Shown: positions 1-13,892 of the stretch, piece after piece
How the letters are laid out: every line of letters starts with the position of its first letter
Numbering within the stretch: position 1 is the stretch's first letter
Source: Sclerodactyla briareus
Taxonomy: Eukaryota > Echinodermata > Holothuroidea > Dendrochirotida > Sclerodactylidae
Length of the DNA: 64,000 nt
Direction of reading: 5' to 3'
Assembly (NCBI GenBank): GCA_026419785.1
Contig: JAODTK010005543.1
Coordinates: 1-64,000 of the forward strand
The notes under the pieces: generated by a model
Database searches by the model: none
The model's input: only the letters and a program-made list of their open reading frames with translations
What the model was told of the DNA's origin: nothing
Program-made: the position numbers and the translations under genes

Positions 1-2190
1 AGGGCAGAGGAATTTCGATCTTCTCGGTGGTGGCTGCCATCCGCCCGAGCAAGAATGCGTGGCCCTAAGACACAGCTACAATTTTCCTTGCTTTGCAACT
101 GTGAAGAGAAGTATCTGAGCTCCAAACATTCAGGATCACCCGTATCAGTTGCTGCTTGTTTTTGTCGTTTGTATAAGGAAGACTTCCCAGTCCGAGTGGT
201 TTCTTAGTTTGTTCCCCCCTCTAATGATAGCTTCTACGCTGCATCCTCTTCTTTGTCTTTCTAACGCCTTTATGGAGTTTTCATTGACATGTCAGTCTGA
301 TATTAATGTTGGATGATGACTTTGGCATGATGTCGAACACTTTGCAGCTGATTTCCTTGAAGTTGCCAGGTGTGTCACGCATACAAGTAGAACAACGCAT
401 TTCCATCTACCAATGATAACAGGCATCAGGAGCGTGGAACTGGTTTGCATCATTAGCGTTTCGTATTGTAGATGCGGTCCCTTGTCTTCAGGAGTACATG
501 CCAGGTACCCACAGCAGTTCCCCTATGCTGTACGCGTACAGGAGACCTGAGAGGAATACTCATGTTAAGCCTCCAGTACAAACAATATTACCTGCCTGGG
601 ACTTCACAAGTAGTTGAAGAGCCATGCTTCTTTGATTCTTGAATTCAAACTACTTTACTTTTGCACATGCTTGTTTCAAGTACGCAGAGCAACCCGATGA
701 AAGACCTATTACAACTTCTCCTTGTCAGGAACATTGAAAGGGTTCATTTTGCTGTTTATGGCATCCATAGTCCCTGTTCTCTTTGTTCACGATCTTGTTC
801 ACTAGGAAGGTCGGAGATCTTTGTGTTTTTGATGCCTTTGAACTCGGACAACATATCTGCCTAGAGAAAGGTTCCTCAACAAACTGTGCCGTTCATGGGG
901 CGTTCTTACTCCTTCTGTTAACTATGAGTTGTTGACAATCCTGTTTAGTCCGCCCACCACATCCACCAGAACCACCATGTGACTTGGCATGCTTCAAAAA
1001 TGTCTCTTCAATCGTTTTATAGATTGCCAGGAATCATAGATTAAGCAACACTGAAGGCACCTCCTTCAAGTGTTGTGTTGCACATGGGTGTGATTTTCCT
1101 ATTGGCTAGGAACACGGAGAAGAATGTCAAAATAGCGAAGTAATTGTGGCCCATCGAAAGCTGAAGAATAGATGGAACATCTAGAAAGACCACTCAGTGT
1201 AGAGATATAGTTGTTCGGTCTTCACAAGCCTGGATTAGCTCCAGAACTAACCAGATGTGGTCCATGTATGAAAACCACCAACCTGCCGTCTTCCCTAGCG
1301 TTTCCACCTTTCACCTTTTCCTTTCATGAGAGTTGGGATTCCATAATCTTATAGGCTGCATTCATCGCCGATGGATGATGGTTGTCTTCAGAATGTCCTG
1401 CATCAACGGCTTTGACTCGTCACGCAGGATTGTCTGTCAAATGGAGGTTTTCACTATTAGCCAGATATGCCTGAAAGTAACATCTCAAGGACCTCTAGCA
1501 CTGTCTTGTGACATACCAAGCCTGCTGTTCTGTTACCAGCCAAAACACCAGTAAAATCCAGATTTATCAGCCCTGCCTCAATCATTATACTCAGCTAGCC
1601 CCAGTGCCGTTCATATTCTTGCCAAGCATTTTCAGGTACGCACATTGAAGTGAAGCTCCAATCATTATGAAGTTGCTTCTCATAGCGAACATGCCACCAA
1701 TGCAGGCCTGTAAGCCTAGGCCTCTACTATAAGATGCACACAACTCACACGACTCATGTTAGGATAGGTTAGGCTAAGCCTATCGTCTTTGTCATTCCCA
1801 AAATCTTCCAGAAAATTACCCCTTTCGAAGAACAGCCTTGCAGGCATTAAAAAAAAAAACATTGACTGCTGGGGCATATTTTGTATGTATTTCCGGATAT
1901 GAGTCATGTAACTGTTACGGCGGCATTTTGGGGGACTATTTCGGCCGCAATCTTGGATTTTTGAAAAATGTGTAACCAATGGCCAACTTTTTAGGAGTAA
2001 ATCTAATATCACTAGGAATGAGAAAACACATTGATTGTCGGACCCAATTGGCATATTTTGTAATTGTATTCCTGTCTCGCCTGAAACTTTGTTAAAGGAA
2101 GAGACATAGTGGTCACTTCGTTGTGTGTGTGTCGCTTCTGTCTGTGTGTATGTCCGTCTGTCTGCTGTCTGGTCCGTTGTACTGTCCGTT
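1..2190. other. No recognised feature
   Basis: This stretch is AT-leaning with scattered short open frames that show no recognisable motif and no convincing splice-bounded coding. A T/G-rich simple stretch with CTGT/GTGT words begins near 2125 and leads into the repeat that follows. Nothing here can be assigned. Confidence 0.5.
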
Positions 2191-4300
2191 ATGTGCGGTA
2201 GATATTCCTGACCGTGGAAGCCATCATGATGGGACCTTCTTTGGAGGTGCGCGGTGATGAGTTGCTGATGTGCATCAACTTTTCATCCCAAAAGATCATA
2301 CTCATTTGCATAACATTGCATATTTAATGAAATTGGCCCGGAAGCTGCTGTACAAGATAATCTCTGATGGGTAGGCATTGGTGAGGCCTTTAGGGGTATA
2401 ACAACTATGAAGATAACGAATCGATCAGATTCCGGGCATGTATGCTAATTTAAGATAGTCTAATTGCCCAATTATTTCCGCGATATTTGAAGTTTGTTGG
2501 ATTTGACGAAACTTGGTGGAGATGGTTATATATAGTCCCAATGTGTTTTACAGTAGGGACGAGGGCCCCAGAGGTCATTTAATGATTACTAATCGTATTC
2601 AAGGTCAAAGTAGGGTCCAAAAACTGTTTTCTGGCATATCGAGAATTGAATGTCTGTGAAGGCTGGAAGGTCACCATTGGATATAATTGTTGACCTCATT
2701 GTGTCTGTGACCTCTGACTCAATTTGACCTTTGTCGGGGTGGTCATGTGGTTAAAGGTTGAGTCTTGAATAAATGTGACCTGATTTGAGGAGGCTACAGG
2801 CACAAAAATAGAACCTGGTTTTTTGCGATATGTATAGACCTTGGGATGCTTCATGGAGGAACCAACTCCTGATTCGATCGGACGCAACTTTGATAGTTAC
2901 AAGGGTTCAAAGTATTAATTTTATATCTTTTTAGCAATAACATTAGGCGTGTTATTGAATGCAATATGCTCTAGGAGTGGATGCTTCACATGGAGAGTAC
3001 CAATTTTGATATAAAAACCGTCATTGCATTGAAGGTCATCAAAGGTCACGTAGGGGGAAAAACTGATTATAATACTTTTGGGCAATAGCAACTGGGCATG
3101 TCATCAGAATGTGAAATGCTCCGAGGAGTGGAGATCACAGGGAGAGTTACAATTTCAAAAAACGCCATGTCATTAAAGGTCATCAAGGTCACTTAGGGTC
3201 AAAAACTGTTTTCTGGCCATAATCGGAAAATTGAATATCTGTGAAGGATGGACAGTCACCAGTGTGATAGAATTGTGACATGCATGTGTGTGACCTTGAC
3301 CTCAATTTGACCTTGTCGGGTGATGATCAATGGGTTAAAGGTTGAGTCTGAATACTGTGCTTATTTAAGGAAGTTACGGGCCAAAAAAACAAACTGGTTA
3401 TTTTTGGCTATGTGATAGACCCTTGTGTGATTCATGGAGGAAACCAACTCATGCTTCGATCGGACGCATACTTGGTTAGTTACAAGAGGTCAAAAGTTTA
3501 ATTTAATGCTTTTGCGCAATAACTTAGGCGTCTGTTCTTGTGAATACTCATGAAACTTGGTGGCAGGGTGGAGCATGCCACCTTGACCCGAAAATGAACA
3601 AAGTTTGATAAAGCGTCACTTAAGGTCATTTAATGTGAATAATTTGCATAAATTAACAACAATTTTGTTAATTGTGTTAAATGGCCAGTAACAATTGGAA
3701 TGAAGTGCAGTTAGGGTGCTCGTAAGAGATTTGTCATGGAGAATTTGTGGGTTCAGTATCAAACAACATCTATAGACAGGTCAAAAAAAAAAAAAGGTCA
3801 AAGGTCAAGTTTAAGAAAATGTCCTTATTTAAGGATTCCAAGCCAAAGGAAATAAAAACTGTCGAATTTGGATATGTGATAGTTTCTATATCTGCACATA
3901 GACGAACCAACTCCGCTTCAATCGACACCTGGGTCTTAAAGTTACAAGGGGCTGAAGGTGATTTTAATACCTTTCGGGCGATAGCATAGGGTTTTGTGTG
4001 TACCTGATGACAGAATGCTTTTTGGGGGCTCTTGGTGCATCACATTGAGGCAAGCATTTTTCATAAAAAACCATAATGTCATCAAAGGTCATGCGAGGTC
4101 AAAAAAAACTGCCCAACTATTAACATTTTCTGCAATAATTTTTATTGACTGTGTGTTATATAACTGAAATTTCGGGACAGCTGCATATGATCAAGGTAAC
4201 ATTTTTCATAGAAACCGTTATGTCATCAAAGGTCATCAAGGGTACTTCTGGACCAAAAACTGTCAAATAAAACATTACTGCAACAACCTCCAGAGATTGT
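2190..4300 (+). repeat. Dispersed AGGTCA-rich repeat, family B, copy 1
   Basis: About 2.1 kb of degenerate tandem modules. Recurrent landmarks are a block about AGGTCA-TCA-AGGTCA followed by 'aaaaactg', a block ending 'agttacaaggggtcaaag' (near 2897, 3477 and 3940), and a block 'ctaggagtgga'. The landmark spacing gives a unit of roughly 460-580 bp. The left part (2270-2350), with 'ttgcatatttaatgaaa', matches 44720-44750, so this copy and the one at 44560-46480 share the same 5' section. No coding capacity is seen. The family is unnamed; identification would need a repeat library. Confidence 0.75.
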
Positions 4301-6069
4301 ACGCTACCTTTGTAAGAATGGTTTAGTCTTGAGGCACCCTAGCTGACGCATGATGCTGAAATCACTATTATGATAGCATGCGATCAATAACAAACTGTTT
4401 TACTCATTTTAACCCTCAGGATGTTATTTCCAGTATCTAAGAGTCTTCCCATCTGATGACAGAACAGAGATTTCATCCATTGTCAGAACTGCCTTTTTAC
4501 CTTGGGTTGAACACAGCCTGTCATAACCTCTTCTGGCCCCTACAATGACCATAGAAGGGTAAACACTCAGTGCATTTTTTACTTACTCCCGGCACCTATA
4601 AAGAATGAATGTGCAGGGTCCCCTGCAGTAGTGCTCTGGTGTGGTTGAGAGGGGGGGGGAGGAGGGTAACTCCCTTGCTATCAATTTATGAGTTATAGCT
4701 TCATCCCAGTATAGGCGCCTGCAATTGACTCCTGCAGAGAAGCCTAAGTAGATGGCTTATTCCACTCTAGACAGGGGATGTGAGAGGGGTGTGGGTGAAC
4801 TCCTAGGGGTTAGGAAAGTAAGTACGATGTATAAAGGGGCATACTCTATGCTGATATATAGGATAAATTATTAGATTAGGGTCCATGCACATGTTTGGAC
4901 GTACAGAATCTGAAGGAAACTATAACTCAGTAAGGATTGGTTATAATGGGAGGGTTACAGTAGGTAGGATCAACGGGGTGTAGTAGTCAATGATGGCAAT
5001 GAATGTTGAAATATTTAAGAGGTCTTGGGATATTAAAGCAACATATGGAATGCCTTGCAATTATTTGCATGGTGCTAAAAGAGAAATCACTGTTGCCAAA
5101 CAGGCGAGGACCACTGGTGGCGATCCCTTGTATTGTTCTGACTGCGTTTGGTGACAATTTTGGTGGCCATTTTAGATTTTTAAAGTGTTTACAGCACCAC
5201 AGATTGCAAAGAGTCTTAAGGGTATGGGAACCAAGACATCAAACTAATTATACACAATTAGGGATATGTCTTCCTGGTTTCCTGTATACTGCGAGTTGTT
5301 TCTCACTATGGCGGCCCGTTTCGCAGCCATTTTTGAATTCAAAATGGTCACCACAGCACAGCACGATGAACCAATGGTAAGTGCCCTCGTGCTTACAGCT
5401 CCTTGACCCAGGAACAAACCTATAAAAAGATCAAAATTTTAGTCTTATGAGCCGTAGTGGTGTTGTGATATGGGTGCAAAACAGTCCCAAACACGGCCAT
5501 TTTGGAAATGGCGGCGTGATCAGAGTTCATCCAACACTTTTTTAAAATGTAAAATTTTGTTCAGACGGGTCCCCCGGACAAAATGGTACCACTCACGGAG
5601 AATCTGAGGTAGGGTGCACGGGGGTTCCACCTAGCTCATGGACTAACATCACAGCAATTTCTGCTGTGGAAATCTACCTCCTAAAATAAGTAACATTCCT
5701 AATTCATGTGTGCTAGACGTTTAAAACCCTGAATCTGAGCATACCTTTCGAATCCTTTTCTAAAAATGTATACAAACACACTAATCGGCATCTGTGAAAG
5801 GCTGCGTACTAGCTAAAACAAAGGGACGCCACATTTTCACTTGCAGTCAGGATAAGTTGAAACTCATAGGATATTTGGTACATCTTCAACTATTAGGCAA
5901 TGTTAAAATTGATGCATCAATGAATTGCTCCCAATTGGCAATGGTTCATTTAAGAAGGAAGGGTTTCAAGGAAATATTGCGAACAAAAAAAACTAGCTGA
6001 TAGCCATTAATTTTTTCAGAGTGTTGCTGAGTGTTTGCCATCTCTGTATTATAGGCATTAATACCGAGC
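4301..6069 (+). repeat. 1.77 kb tandem unit, copy 1
   Basis: The sequence starting 'acgctacctttgtaagaatg' at 4301 recurs at 6070, and homology runs through the whole interval to 7838, giving two head-to-tail units of about 1769 bp. The copies differ mostly by small indels and scattered substitutions. Each unit contains a CAATT-rich block, two 'ggccattttgg'-type blocks, and a module with 'ttgcatggtg' and 'ggcgatc' that recurs elsewhere in the window. No protein is recognisable. Confidence 0.85.
5055..5150 (+). repeat. Shared module with GGCGATC block
   Basis: A block of about 90 bp: 'atttgcatggtg', then a gap, then 'atcactgttg', then 'actggtggcgatc'. It recurs at 6820-6900 (in the tandem partner), 48190-48265 and 57665-57765. 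The last two lie in otherwise unrelated sequence, so this is a dispersed repeat component, not part of the 1.77 kb duplication alone. Confidence 0.6.
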
Positions 6070-7838
6070 ACGCTACCTTTGTAAGAATGGTTTAGTCTTG
6101 GGCACCCTCGCTGACCAGCATGATGCTGAATCACTATTATTATAGCATGCTATCAATAACAAAATGTTTACTCATTTCAACCCCCTCAGGCATGTATTTC
6201 CATTAATCCTAACTAGTATTTCCCATCTGTGACAGACACAGATTTCATTCCATGTCAGAACATGCCTTTTACCTTGAGTTCACATCAGCCTTCATAACCT
6301 CTTCTGGGCCCCCTGACCTGACCATATAAAGTGTAAACACTCAGTATTTTTAATTACTCCCAGGCACCTATTCAAGATGAAGGGTGTCAGGGTTCACCTG
6401 CAGTAGCTCTGGTGTGTGAGATGGGGGGAGGAGGGTAACTTCCCTTGTATAAATTATAAGTCATAAGCTTCAGCCAGGTAGGCCTGCATGACTCCTGCCA
6501 GAGAAGCTAATTAGACATGGCTTATTCCACTCTAGGAAGGGATGTGAGAGGGGTGGGTGTGAACGCCTAGGGAGGTGAGGGAGTAGTAGTGTATAAAAGG
6601 GCATATCTCTGATGATATATAGGATAAACTATTAGATTTAGGGTCCATTCACATTGTTTGGGACAATACAGTAATCTGAAGGGAACTATAACTCAGTAAG
6701 TATTTGTTTATAATGGGGGAGGGTACCAGTAGGGAGGATCAAGGGGTGGAGTCAATGATGGCAATGAATTGAAATATTAAGAGGTCGTGGGATATTAAAG
6801 CAACATATGGAATGCCTTGCAATTATTTGCATGGTGATTAATAGATGGAAACACTGTTCGCGCAACCAGCGAGACACTGGTGGCGATCGCCTTGGATTGT
6901 TCTTGCTGCCGTTTTGGTGCAATTTTGGTGGCCATTTTAGATTTTAAAAGTGTTTACAGCCACCACATATGCAATGAGTCTTAAGGGTACTGGGAACCAG
7001 ACATCAAAATAATAATACCAATTAGGATATTCTTCTTGGTTTCTGTTATATCTTGCGATTTTTCTCACTCTGGCGCCATTCCGCAGCCATTTTGAATTCA
7101 AAAAAATGGTCACCACAGTCACAAGCACGAGAAACCAATGGTAATGCCCTCGTTTCTTACTAGATTCCTTGACCCAGAAAAACTATAACAAGATCAAAAT
7201 TTTAGCATTTAGAGCCTTAGATGCGTGTGGATATGGGTGTGAAAACAGCCCAAAACAGCGGCCATTTTGGAAAATGTCGGCTGTGCAGAGTTATCCCAAC
7301 ATTTTTATGGATAAAAGTGCCAAAATCATGTCAGACGGGTCCCACGGGACAAATGATACCAACTCACGGAGAATCTGAGGTAGGGTGCACGGGGGGTCAC
7401 CTAGCTATGGACTAACATACAGCAATTTCTGCTGTGGAAATCTACTCCTAAACAATCATTCAACATTCCTATTCATGTGTTGCTAGACGTTTAAAACCCT
7501 CATGCTGAGCATACATTTCCCGCTCCCTTCTAAAAATGTATACAAAACACTACACGCATTGTGAAAGGCTGCTGTACCTAGTAAAAACAAGGACGCCCAC
7601 CATTTTTCATTGCAGTACCAGAAAGTTGAAAACTTCCTAGGATATTGTGACATCTTAAACATAGGGCAATGTTAAATAGATGCATCAATGAATTTGCTCC
7701 CACTTGGCAATGGTTCATTTAGAATGGAAGGGTTCCAAGGAATAGTGGAATCAAACAAACTAAGCGATACCATTATTTTGTTCAAGTTGTTTGCTGAGTG
7801 TTTGCCATCTCTGTCTTATAGGCATTAATACCGAAGCA
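6070..7838 (+). repeat. 1.77 kb tandem unit, copy 2
   Basis: This is the second head-to-tail copy of the preceding unit. It ends at 'ccgaagcacgct', which matches the junction sequence 'ccgagcacgct' between the two units. That places the duplication boundary precisely and argues for a simple tandem duplication rather than two independent insertions. Confidence 0.85.
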
Positions 7839-9544
7839 CGCTGTCTTCCTCCCAAATGTCCCAGCAGCACTTGAAGCATCAACGATTTTCCCCTCCTGCT
7901 TTTGAGTGCTTCACCTCAGATTTGGTAAGGGCCTGCCATTTTTGCTTTGCTTGAGTCTCTAGGGGGAGGCAATCATTATCACCCTTGAATCTCCATAGGC
8001 CTCCCAGGTCGGTGCCAGAACTCCTCCAAGTGTAAAGATCAGTGAGTGACTTTCCCGTAGTGCACTCTGTCCACTCTGGTGGTTATTGAGGCAGGGGGAG
8101 GGACTTCTAACTTGCCGTGCATTGTGTGAAAATGATTCCCATTAATCTGCACTCCTCAAACAGTCCCTTGATGGACAGTTATTATTTTCCTACTTTTCTG
8201 ATTCAATTGGAAGTTTAATAAAAAGTGCTTCAGTTGAGCATTCTACCTGAGAACACATTAAAAGTGTAGATTGGCACTTTGCTGGATAATGGGGGCATTT
8301 CACGTTTATCTTCCATTGAGGGGAAAAGGGGGGGATCATCATCATTCATGCTGACGATTGACCCCTGTAATGTTAAGCTCCACCAGATTTGCATCACATT
8401 TTTTTTTAAATTTTGAATTATCCATAAGAAGATCACCAAGTTAGTTGATGCCTAAAAGTAATCATCATTTGCCTATCTATCAGAAGTTACTAGTCATCCT
8501 CGAGAAAATTACCATTCTTGCTGGTGTGGATTGCTTAGCAGAAGTTCACTGCAGCATTGGCTTACGGCAATGACGTCATCTGAGTGAAGACCCCTGATTT
8601 ATTTCAATGCTAATTGTCCATCTCTTCTGGTTTGGGTTTCAGTATTGATATATCATGTGAGGGGCTAAGTGGTTGATTCTTCCCACCGGATCCATTTATC
8701 ACTGACCTCCCATTAGAAACTAGACATTGTTCATATGAATTCCCTACGAGGAGGTGAGCTCCTGGTGCAACAATGGCCTCACATTGCTGTCTACAAAACT
8801 CAGGAACTGATTGTTACTTCAAGTGAAACAGAAATTTTACAAGGACCCTCTCATCATTTGGTTCAGAGTGGAACATGTCCATTCATTCAAACGTTGGGAC
8901 CAGCATTTATTATGGACAACTTACTCTTGGAATGTCAACTCTGTTAAAATACTCAAAAAGGGACGTCAAAAGCCTTCTTTTATGGACTCTCCTAAATCTT
9001 AGGTGGTTTAGTGAGCGATCTTGAATAATTGTCACATCTTGCAATCTACGAAAGTATTTTAACTACAAATAATCCTGGTCTGGTTTGGTCGTGTGAGTCA
9101 AAGAGGTCTCGGGGAAAATACAAAACCGTTTTCAGCAAGCGGAACGCCATCATGGCAACAGGCCTCCCATCTCTCCATTCACTGTATCAAGAGTGTACAC
9201 TGAAGCGTGTTGGGTGTATTTTGAAAGATGACTCTCTTCCAGCGACGCGTATTGTAGGTTCCTTCTGTCAAGCAATAAAATTTTTGCTTTTAGAGGTTCT
9301 AGTTTCACTGAAAGTTTTTTAACCTTCAGCTGTGAAGATTTTCAATGCACTCATTAACGGCGTTGCAATTTGCTTGTTTTTTTTTGTTTGTTCTGTTTGA
9401 CATGTTTGTACTCATCCATTTCATTGTTACATATTTTCATAGTCACGGTTCCAAGCATACTTATTGGGCTCATTGTTTTCTTGTCTATTATTTCATATTG
9501 ATATTCATATTCATATTATGGTTTTCATACTCGCCCATTTTTTA
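7839..9544. other. No confident gene; weak exon-like segment and a polyadenylation hexamer
   Basis: The interval is largely unique. A weak exon-like stretch lies at 7865-7924: it is preceded by a pyrimidine-rich 'cttcctcccaaatgtcccag' and followed by 'gtaagg', with one open frame between. A 97-codon open frame at 9029-9322 overlaps an AATAAA hexamer near 9275. Neither has a recognisable motif, and either could be chance. Confidence 0.3.
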
Positions 9545-9895
9545 GTCCTTGACGAAGTCAGAGGATCTATGCAGTCATGTGCAGTGTGCAGGGTGTGTGT
9601 GGGTTATGTGGTGTGTGACGCTGGCTGTGAACAAAACTCGACCCACATAGGGATGAGGCTCAATACTTGGTAGTGTGTTCCCATGATGAGTACATGAACC
9701 CTATCATTTTGGGGTCAGCCAGAGGTCATCTGTGAACACCAGAGGTCAAAGTCTGAAAATCCTTGAAATTAGTGTGGAGCTATTTATCAAGAGTAGTTGT
9801 CAGACGTACGTTTCCCACAATGAGCTGGTACGGTCTCCCATTTGTCCTTGCGTTTGGCTATAGGTGGTCAAGGAATCACTAAGCCCTGGCTTTCT
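9545..9895 (+). repeat. Family A repeat, short copy with a single unit
   Basis: It begins 'cttgacgaagtcagaggatc', has a short GT-rich run, one copy of the 305-bp-type core (landmarks 'ccatgatgagtacatgaacc' and 'ccagaggtcaaagtctgaaa'), and ends with the family's 3' module ('gagctggta...ctcccatttgtcc...ggctata...ggaatcactaagcc'). The same two ends bound the long arrays at 27755-31205 and 60200-63090, so this is the minimal form of the family. Confidence 0.8.
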
Positions 9896-12800
9896 GTTTC
9901 TTATGGTCTCACTGTTCCATTGTTTGTACTTCTCATTCATCTTTTTAGCTGCAGGTGAGCGACGACAAGTCATCATGTCTCTCCCTATGTTTGTTCGTCC
10001 ATTCTGTTCCTCACGTTCACTCATACTCCAACACCGTACATGCGATCAGGTTGAAACTTGCTGGGTGGAGATGAAACAGCCACTGGCTAGGATGAGTTTA
10101 AATTTTTGGTGGCCTGTTGTGATTAGATTTCAATTAAGTTTATTAATTACCCCAATTTGTCCACTCACATCTTTCCCAATGAGCTCTCTGTGAGAGAGGT
10201 TTGTTTACATTACTCCCTAGCTCTGCAGAGCAGGTAGAAGGGGGACTGTTAATTCGTCTGTCAGCACTGAGATGGAATTAATAGAGGCAATGGGGGACAA
10301 CAGGCAGTGCTGTGATAAGATCTGTCATCACCTTCTCATGTGTAGATGCTGGCTGGACATTAGCCCAGTGTTTTATCTCCATGGTGGAACTACATCCATT
10401 GTGGATCCAAATGTGTTCCCATTGTTCATTGCTACAGGCCTAGAAATGAGTTGTGCTGAGCTACACAAATAAAGCTTTGTTGGGTACATATAGATAATCA
10501 ACAGGCCTAGGAATGAGTTGTGCTGGGTACTTTGTGCCGGGCTCTGATAGCAAATATTAGGCCAATGTGGTAGACATGTTCCAGTCATTCCACCGGTTAT
10601 GAAAGATGTCAGTAAGGGGCAATTGAATGTGGACAAAACACTACATGGTGAAGGAAACATGCAGATAGGTTGCAACAGGAATTTGCCGTTCGCAGCTATA
10701 AAGACGTTCCGACTTGCGCTTGTTTCATTCCGATTTCCTTTGTACTTATGTGCAAATTGCTCAATAAATCTATCTGTCTGTCTGTCCATCCGTTCAAGTG
10801 AGGCCCAGCAAGCGCCAAGGTATACATCCCTGTTTCCAATTCCAATGTTTGCAAGCTTGCTGCCAAAAGCAGGAATTGTATGCAGTATGTGTATTGAGTC
10901 GCTTGTAACCACTTCAAGTCAAAAGGAGATGACCAGTTCTGTCTCTCCTGAAGTTCAGAAGAAGACAGGCAATAAGGGTTATTATGTGGAGTTGGTTGAT
11001 CCATAATGATCTGCGGTCACATCCAGGTCACCAGAGGTCAACAGAGGTGACTGAAGATTTTGCGGCAAGATAACTGCAACAGAATGATGAAGAGAGGTCA
11101 TACTTTGCAGAGGGTTGCCATGTGTAGTAGATAATCCCTATTGCTTTGAGCTGATGTCCATCATCACCAAAGGTCAACAGAGGTATCAAAGTCTGAAAAG
11201 CTTGTGGGCATAATGATGAGGGGTCACCTGAGGTCAACATAAGCATGGTAGCTGTGCAGAAAAAAAAATGATGTAGCAGGCTCACACTTGGCACAAAGGG
11301 TTGTCATTTGGAATAAAGTCATGTATTTCAAGTATTGATCTTCGTGTGCTCCCTCTGGTATGAGTCAGTGCTGGGGTGAATCATTAGTGGACTCCTATTA
11401 AGACCTTCAAATATTGTTGGTTCTTCCTAGAGCCCATATTTCAAGTCGGAAAAGTACTCAAGATATAAGGAATACATGATTCAATATGTTTTCCTGGCTT
11501 AAAAGAACATCTTGCAAAAACAAACATGCCCGGTCCGCACAATACAGACCCCTTAAAAAGGCAAGAATCAAAGACATCTCTCCAGTCCTTCAGTGGTGCA
11601 GCAAAGGTATACAGCTGGGGCCTTGGGTTCTTGGATTATATGTGGGTAGTAGATAAGATCACTGTTTTACCACCAATATTAGTATGAGTTGTTAGGGCTT
11701 GGAACAAATTACTCAAGATGTCAATAACACATACTGCAACCCTGAATCGGGTTTTGAGCTTAAACCAGCCATGCTGGTTCGAGGGAAGAGGTCGTCAGTA
11801 GAAAGGTTAATACCATCATAGAGGACAAAGTAGTGGTTGTTGCGGTGTGGACTAATAACCTCAGGAGTGACTCGCAAGATGTTTTCGGATCCCGAATAAG
11901 AGAGTGATATGTAGGCTGGAGTCGATTTTCAATTTGCTCTGAGGAAAGAATGGATATCTTGCAAATTTTTAGTCATTTGATTCAGGTTTTCAAAGGTATA
12001 TCTTTGATTTCCCATGTTACCACTAAAAAGTACTTCTTTTTTGCAGAGAGTGAGTAATGAGTGGAATACTAAGCCTCCATGCAGATTTTGTGGGGCCTTA
12101 AGAGTGTTCATGTCTTCAATTTGGAAGGAAGGGTTGGTGTTTTTCCTTCTTCTTGGGTGGTTGTAATTTCATGGTCCTCATGAGCACTTGGTACCTTTTG
12201 GCTCTACTAAACTGAATTAACCTGATTCAAGCTACTGCCTTCCCACCTTCCAGTTGACGTGTTATACTGGTTATCTCATGTCTAATCCTGGTCACCAACA
12301 TATTTGCCTTACTTGCCCCTGAATACCCATTCTTCTCGGTCAAGTGTTTTTTATACTTATTTTGGCTACTTCAGACAACATCAGTGGAAAGGACCTATGT
12401 GAGAACTGCAAAATGCATCTCGATTCTCCTACAGCATCATACTTTCTTAGAATTGTGCCATTATGTTCTCTGAGTCGTGCTTTTTATAGCCTCATGAATT
12501 ATTCATACATGGTCATCTAACATCTTTACAGAGAAAAAAAAAGTGAAATCAGGTAAAACAAATATTATAGGCCCCTACAGACTTTACGTTGAGGGATGTT
12601 GACCAAACCTGGTGACAAGGTTTTGACATTGACATGTGTTCTGCTTACCTAATGAGGCTGTGAACCTTTAGTGTATAAAATGTCAATTTATTTGGCTGAG
12701 TGCACTCATCTTTTACCATCTCCGATATGAGTTGCTAGCCAGCTAGCCTAGGGCCCTGCATACTTCCCTAGCTCAGAGTTTATGTCAGCCAATACGCTTG

Positions 12801-13717
12801 TGTCGCTGCTGGAATTGGCAGTTAAAAATTGACTATTTACGACTTTCTGAGACTGTAAGACATTCACATCCTTTTTACTATTTCAAGACCAAGTTTCTTG
12901 TGTTGTGTGAGCTTTGATAACAGTTAGGAGTATCAACTTTTTGATTGAGACTGTTCGTGTTTACCATCTCTAGCCTAGCCTCTTATCCTATCACACTGGA
13001 CATTATGGTAGGTTAGCGTGACGGAGGCTGTTCGTGTTTACGATCTTTAGCCTTGCCTCCTACTCAATCACACTGGACATTAGCTGTTGAACCTTTAGGT
13101 GTAAAAATGTCATTACTGGTCCTGAGCAGTCTTTCAAAGCTTTTCACAGGTTTTTGATAGACAGTCATCTAATGTCTGCAGATGAGAGGAAGCGGTCAAA
13201 TCATCATGAAGTATTGTAGGCATGACTTATTTTGGGGACATCAGTGAGGAGTGACCACAACAATTACCATGGTATTGTTTCATCGATTCTCATACGGGTG
13301 ATGGCCCCCCTTTCCAAAAAGGTTGGGTTTGAAATAAGGTTGGGTTTGAAATAACTAAGTCATGAGCGATTTTTAAATTTTGGGCACATTCCCCCCCCCC
13401 CCCCTTCTCCTCACTGTGAGAGGATTGATGGCACAAGCCAGGCATGATTTGCTTGTGATCCATCTTGACAGGATGGATGTTGCTCATTGGTTTGTGTACA
13501 TGGTCCCCAGGAGGGGGCCTTCATTAGAGATTATATGGTAGGCTTCATGGATAGTCAGTGTATCAACTGTGATACAAGTACACATTATGGTGGCATCAGG
13601 GCAGCTCCCGGTCATGAAAGCTTGAGAAACATGGAATTTCAGTTGCCACACTTTGGTGAACTTTCGGCGAAATGGAGGTTCAAACTGCCCTCTGTATCCC
13701 ATTTCACAGAAATTAGT
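9896..13717. other. Mostly unique sequence with small duplications
   Basis: No gene is recognised. 10985-11290 holds two loose copies of an AGGTCA-rich block related to family A. A short direct duplication of about 90 bp spacing lies at 10437-10530 ('aggcctag[a/g]aatgagttgtgctg'). 12945-13090 holds a tandem duplication of about 75 bp with 'tgttcgtgttta' and 'cacactggacatta' in both halves. 13391-13404 is a C14 homopolymer. Confidence 0.5.
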
Positions 13718-13892
13718 GTCTCACTCACCTATTATGGGCTGATTTGAATATAATGTCTCATTCACATGGTATGGGGCCGGGTGTACACAGTGTCCCACTC
13801 ACATAGTATGGCAAGAATATTCATTAAATATATTCAATAGTGTCCCTCACGTAGTATGGCATGGTGTTCACATATTGTCTCACTCAGGTATA
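13718..13892 (+). repeat. 37-bp minisatellite, left block
   Basis: About four to five degenerate copies of a 37-bp unit whose core is 'gtgtctcactca[c/t][a/g]tagtatgg'. This block is separated from the main array by about 350 bp of unrelated sequence. Confidence 0.8.
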
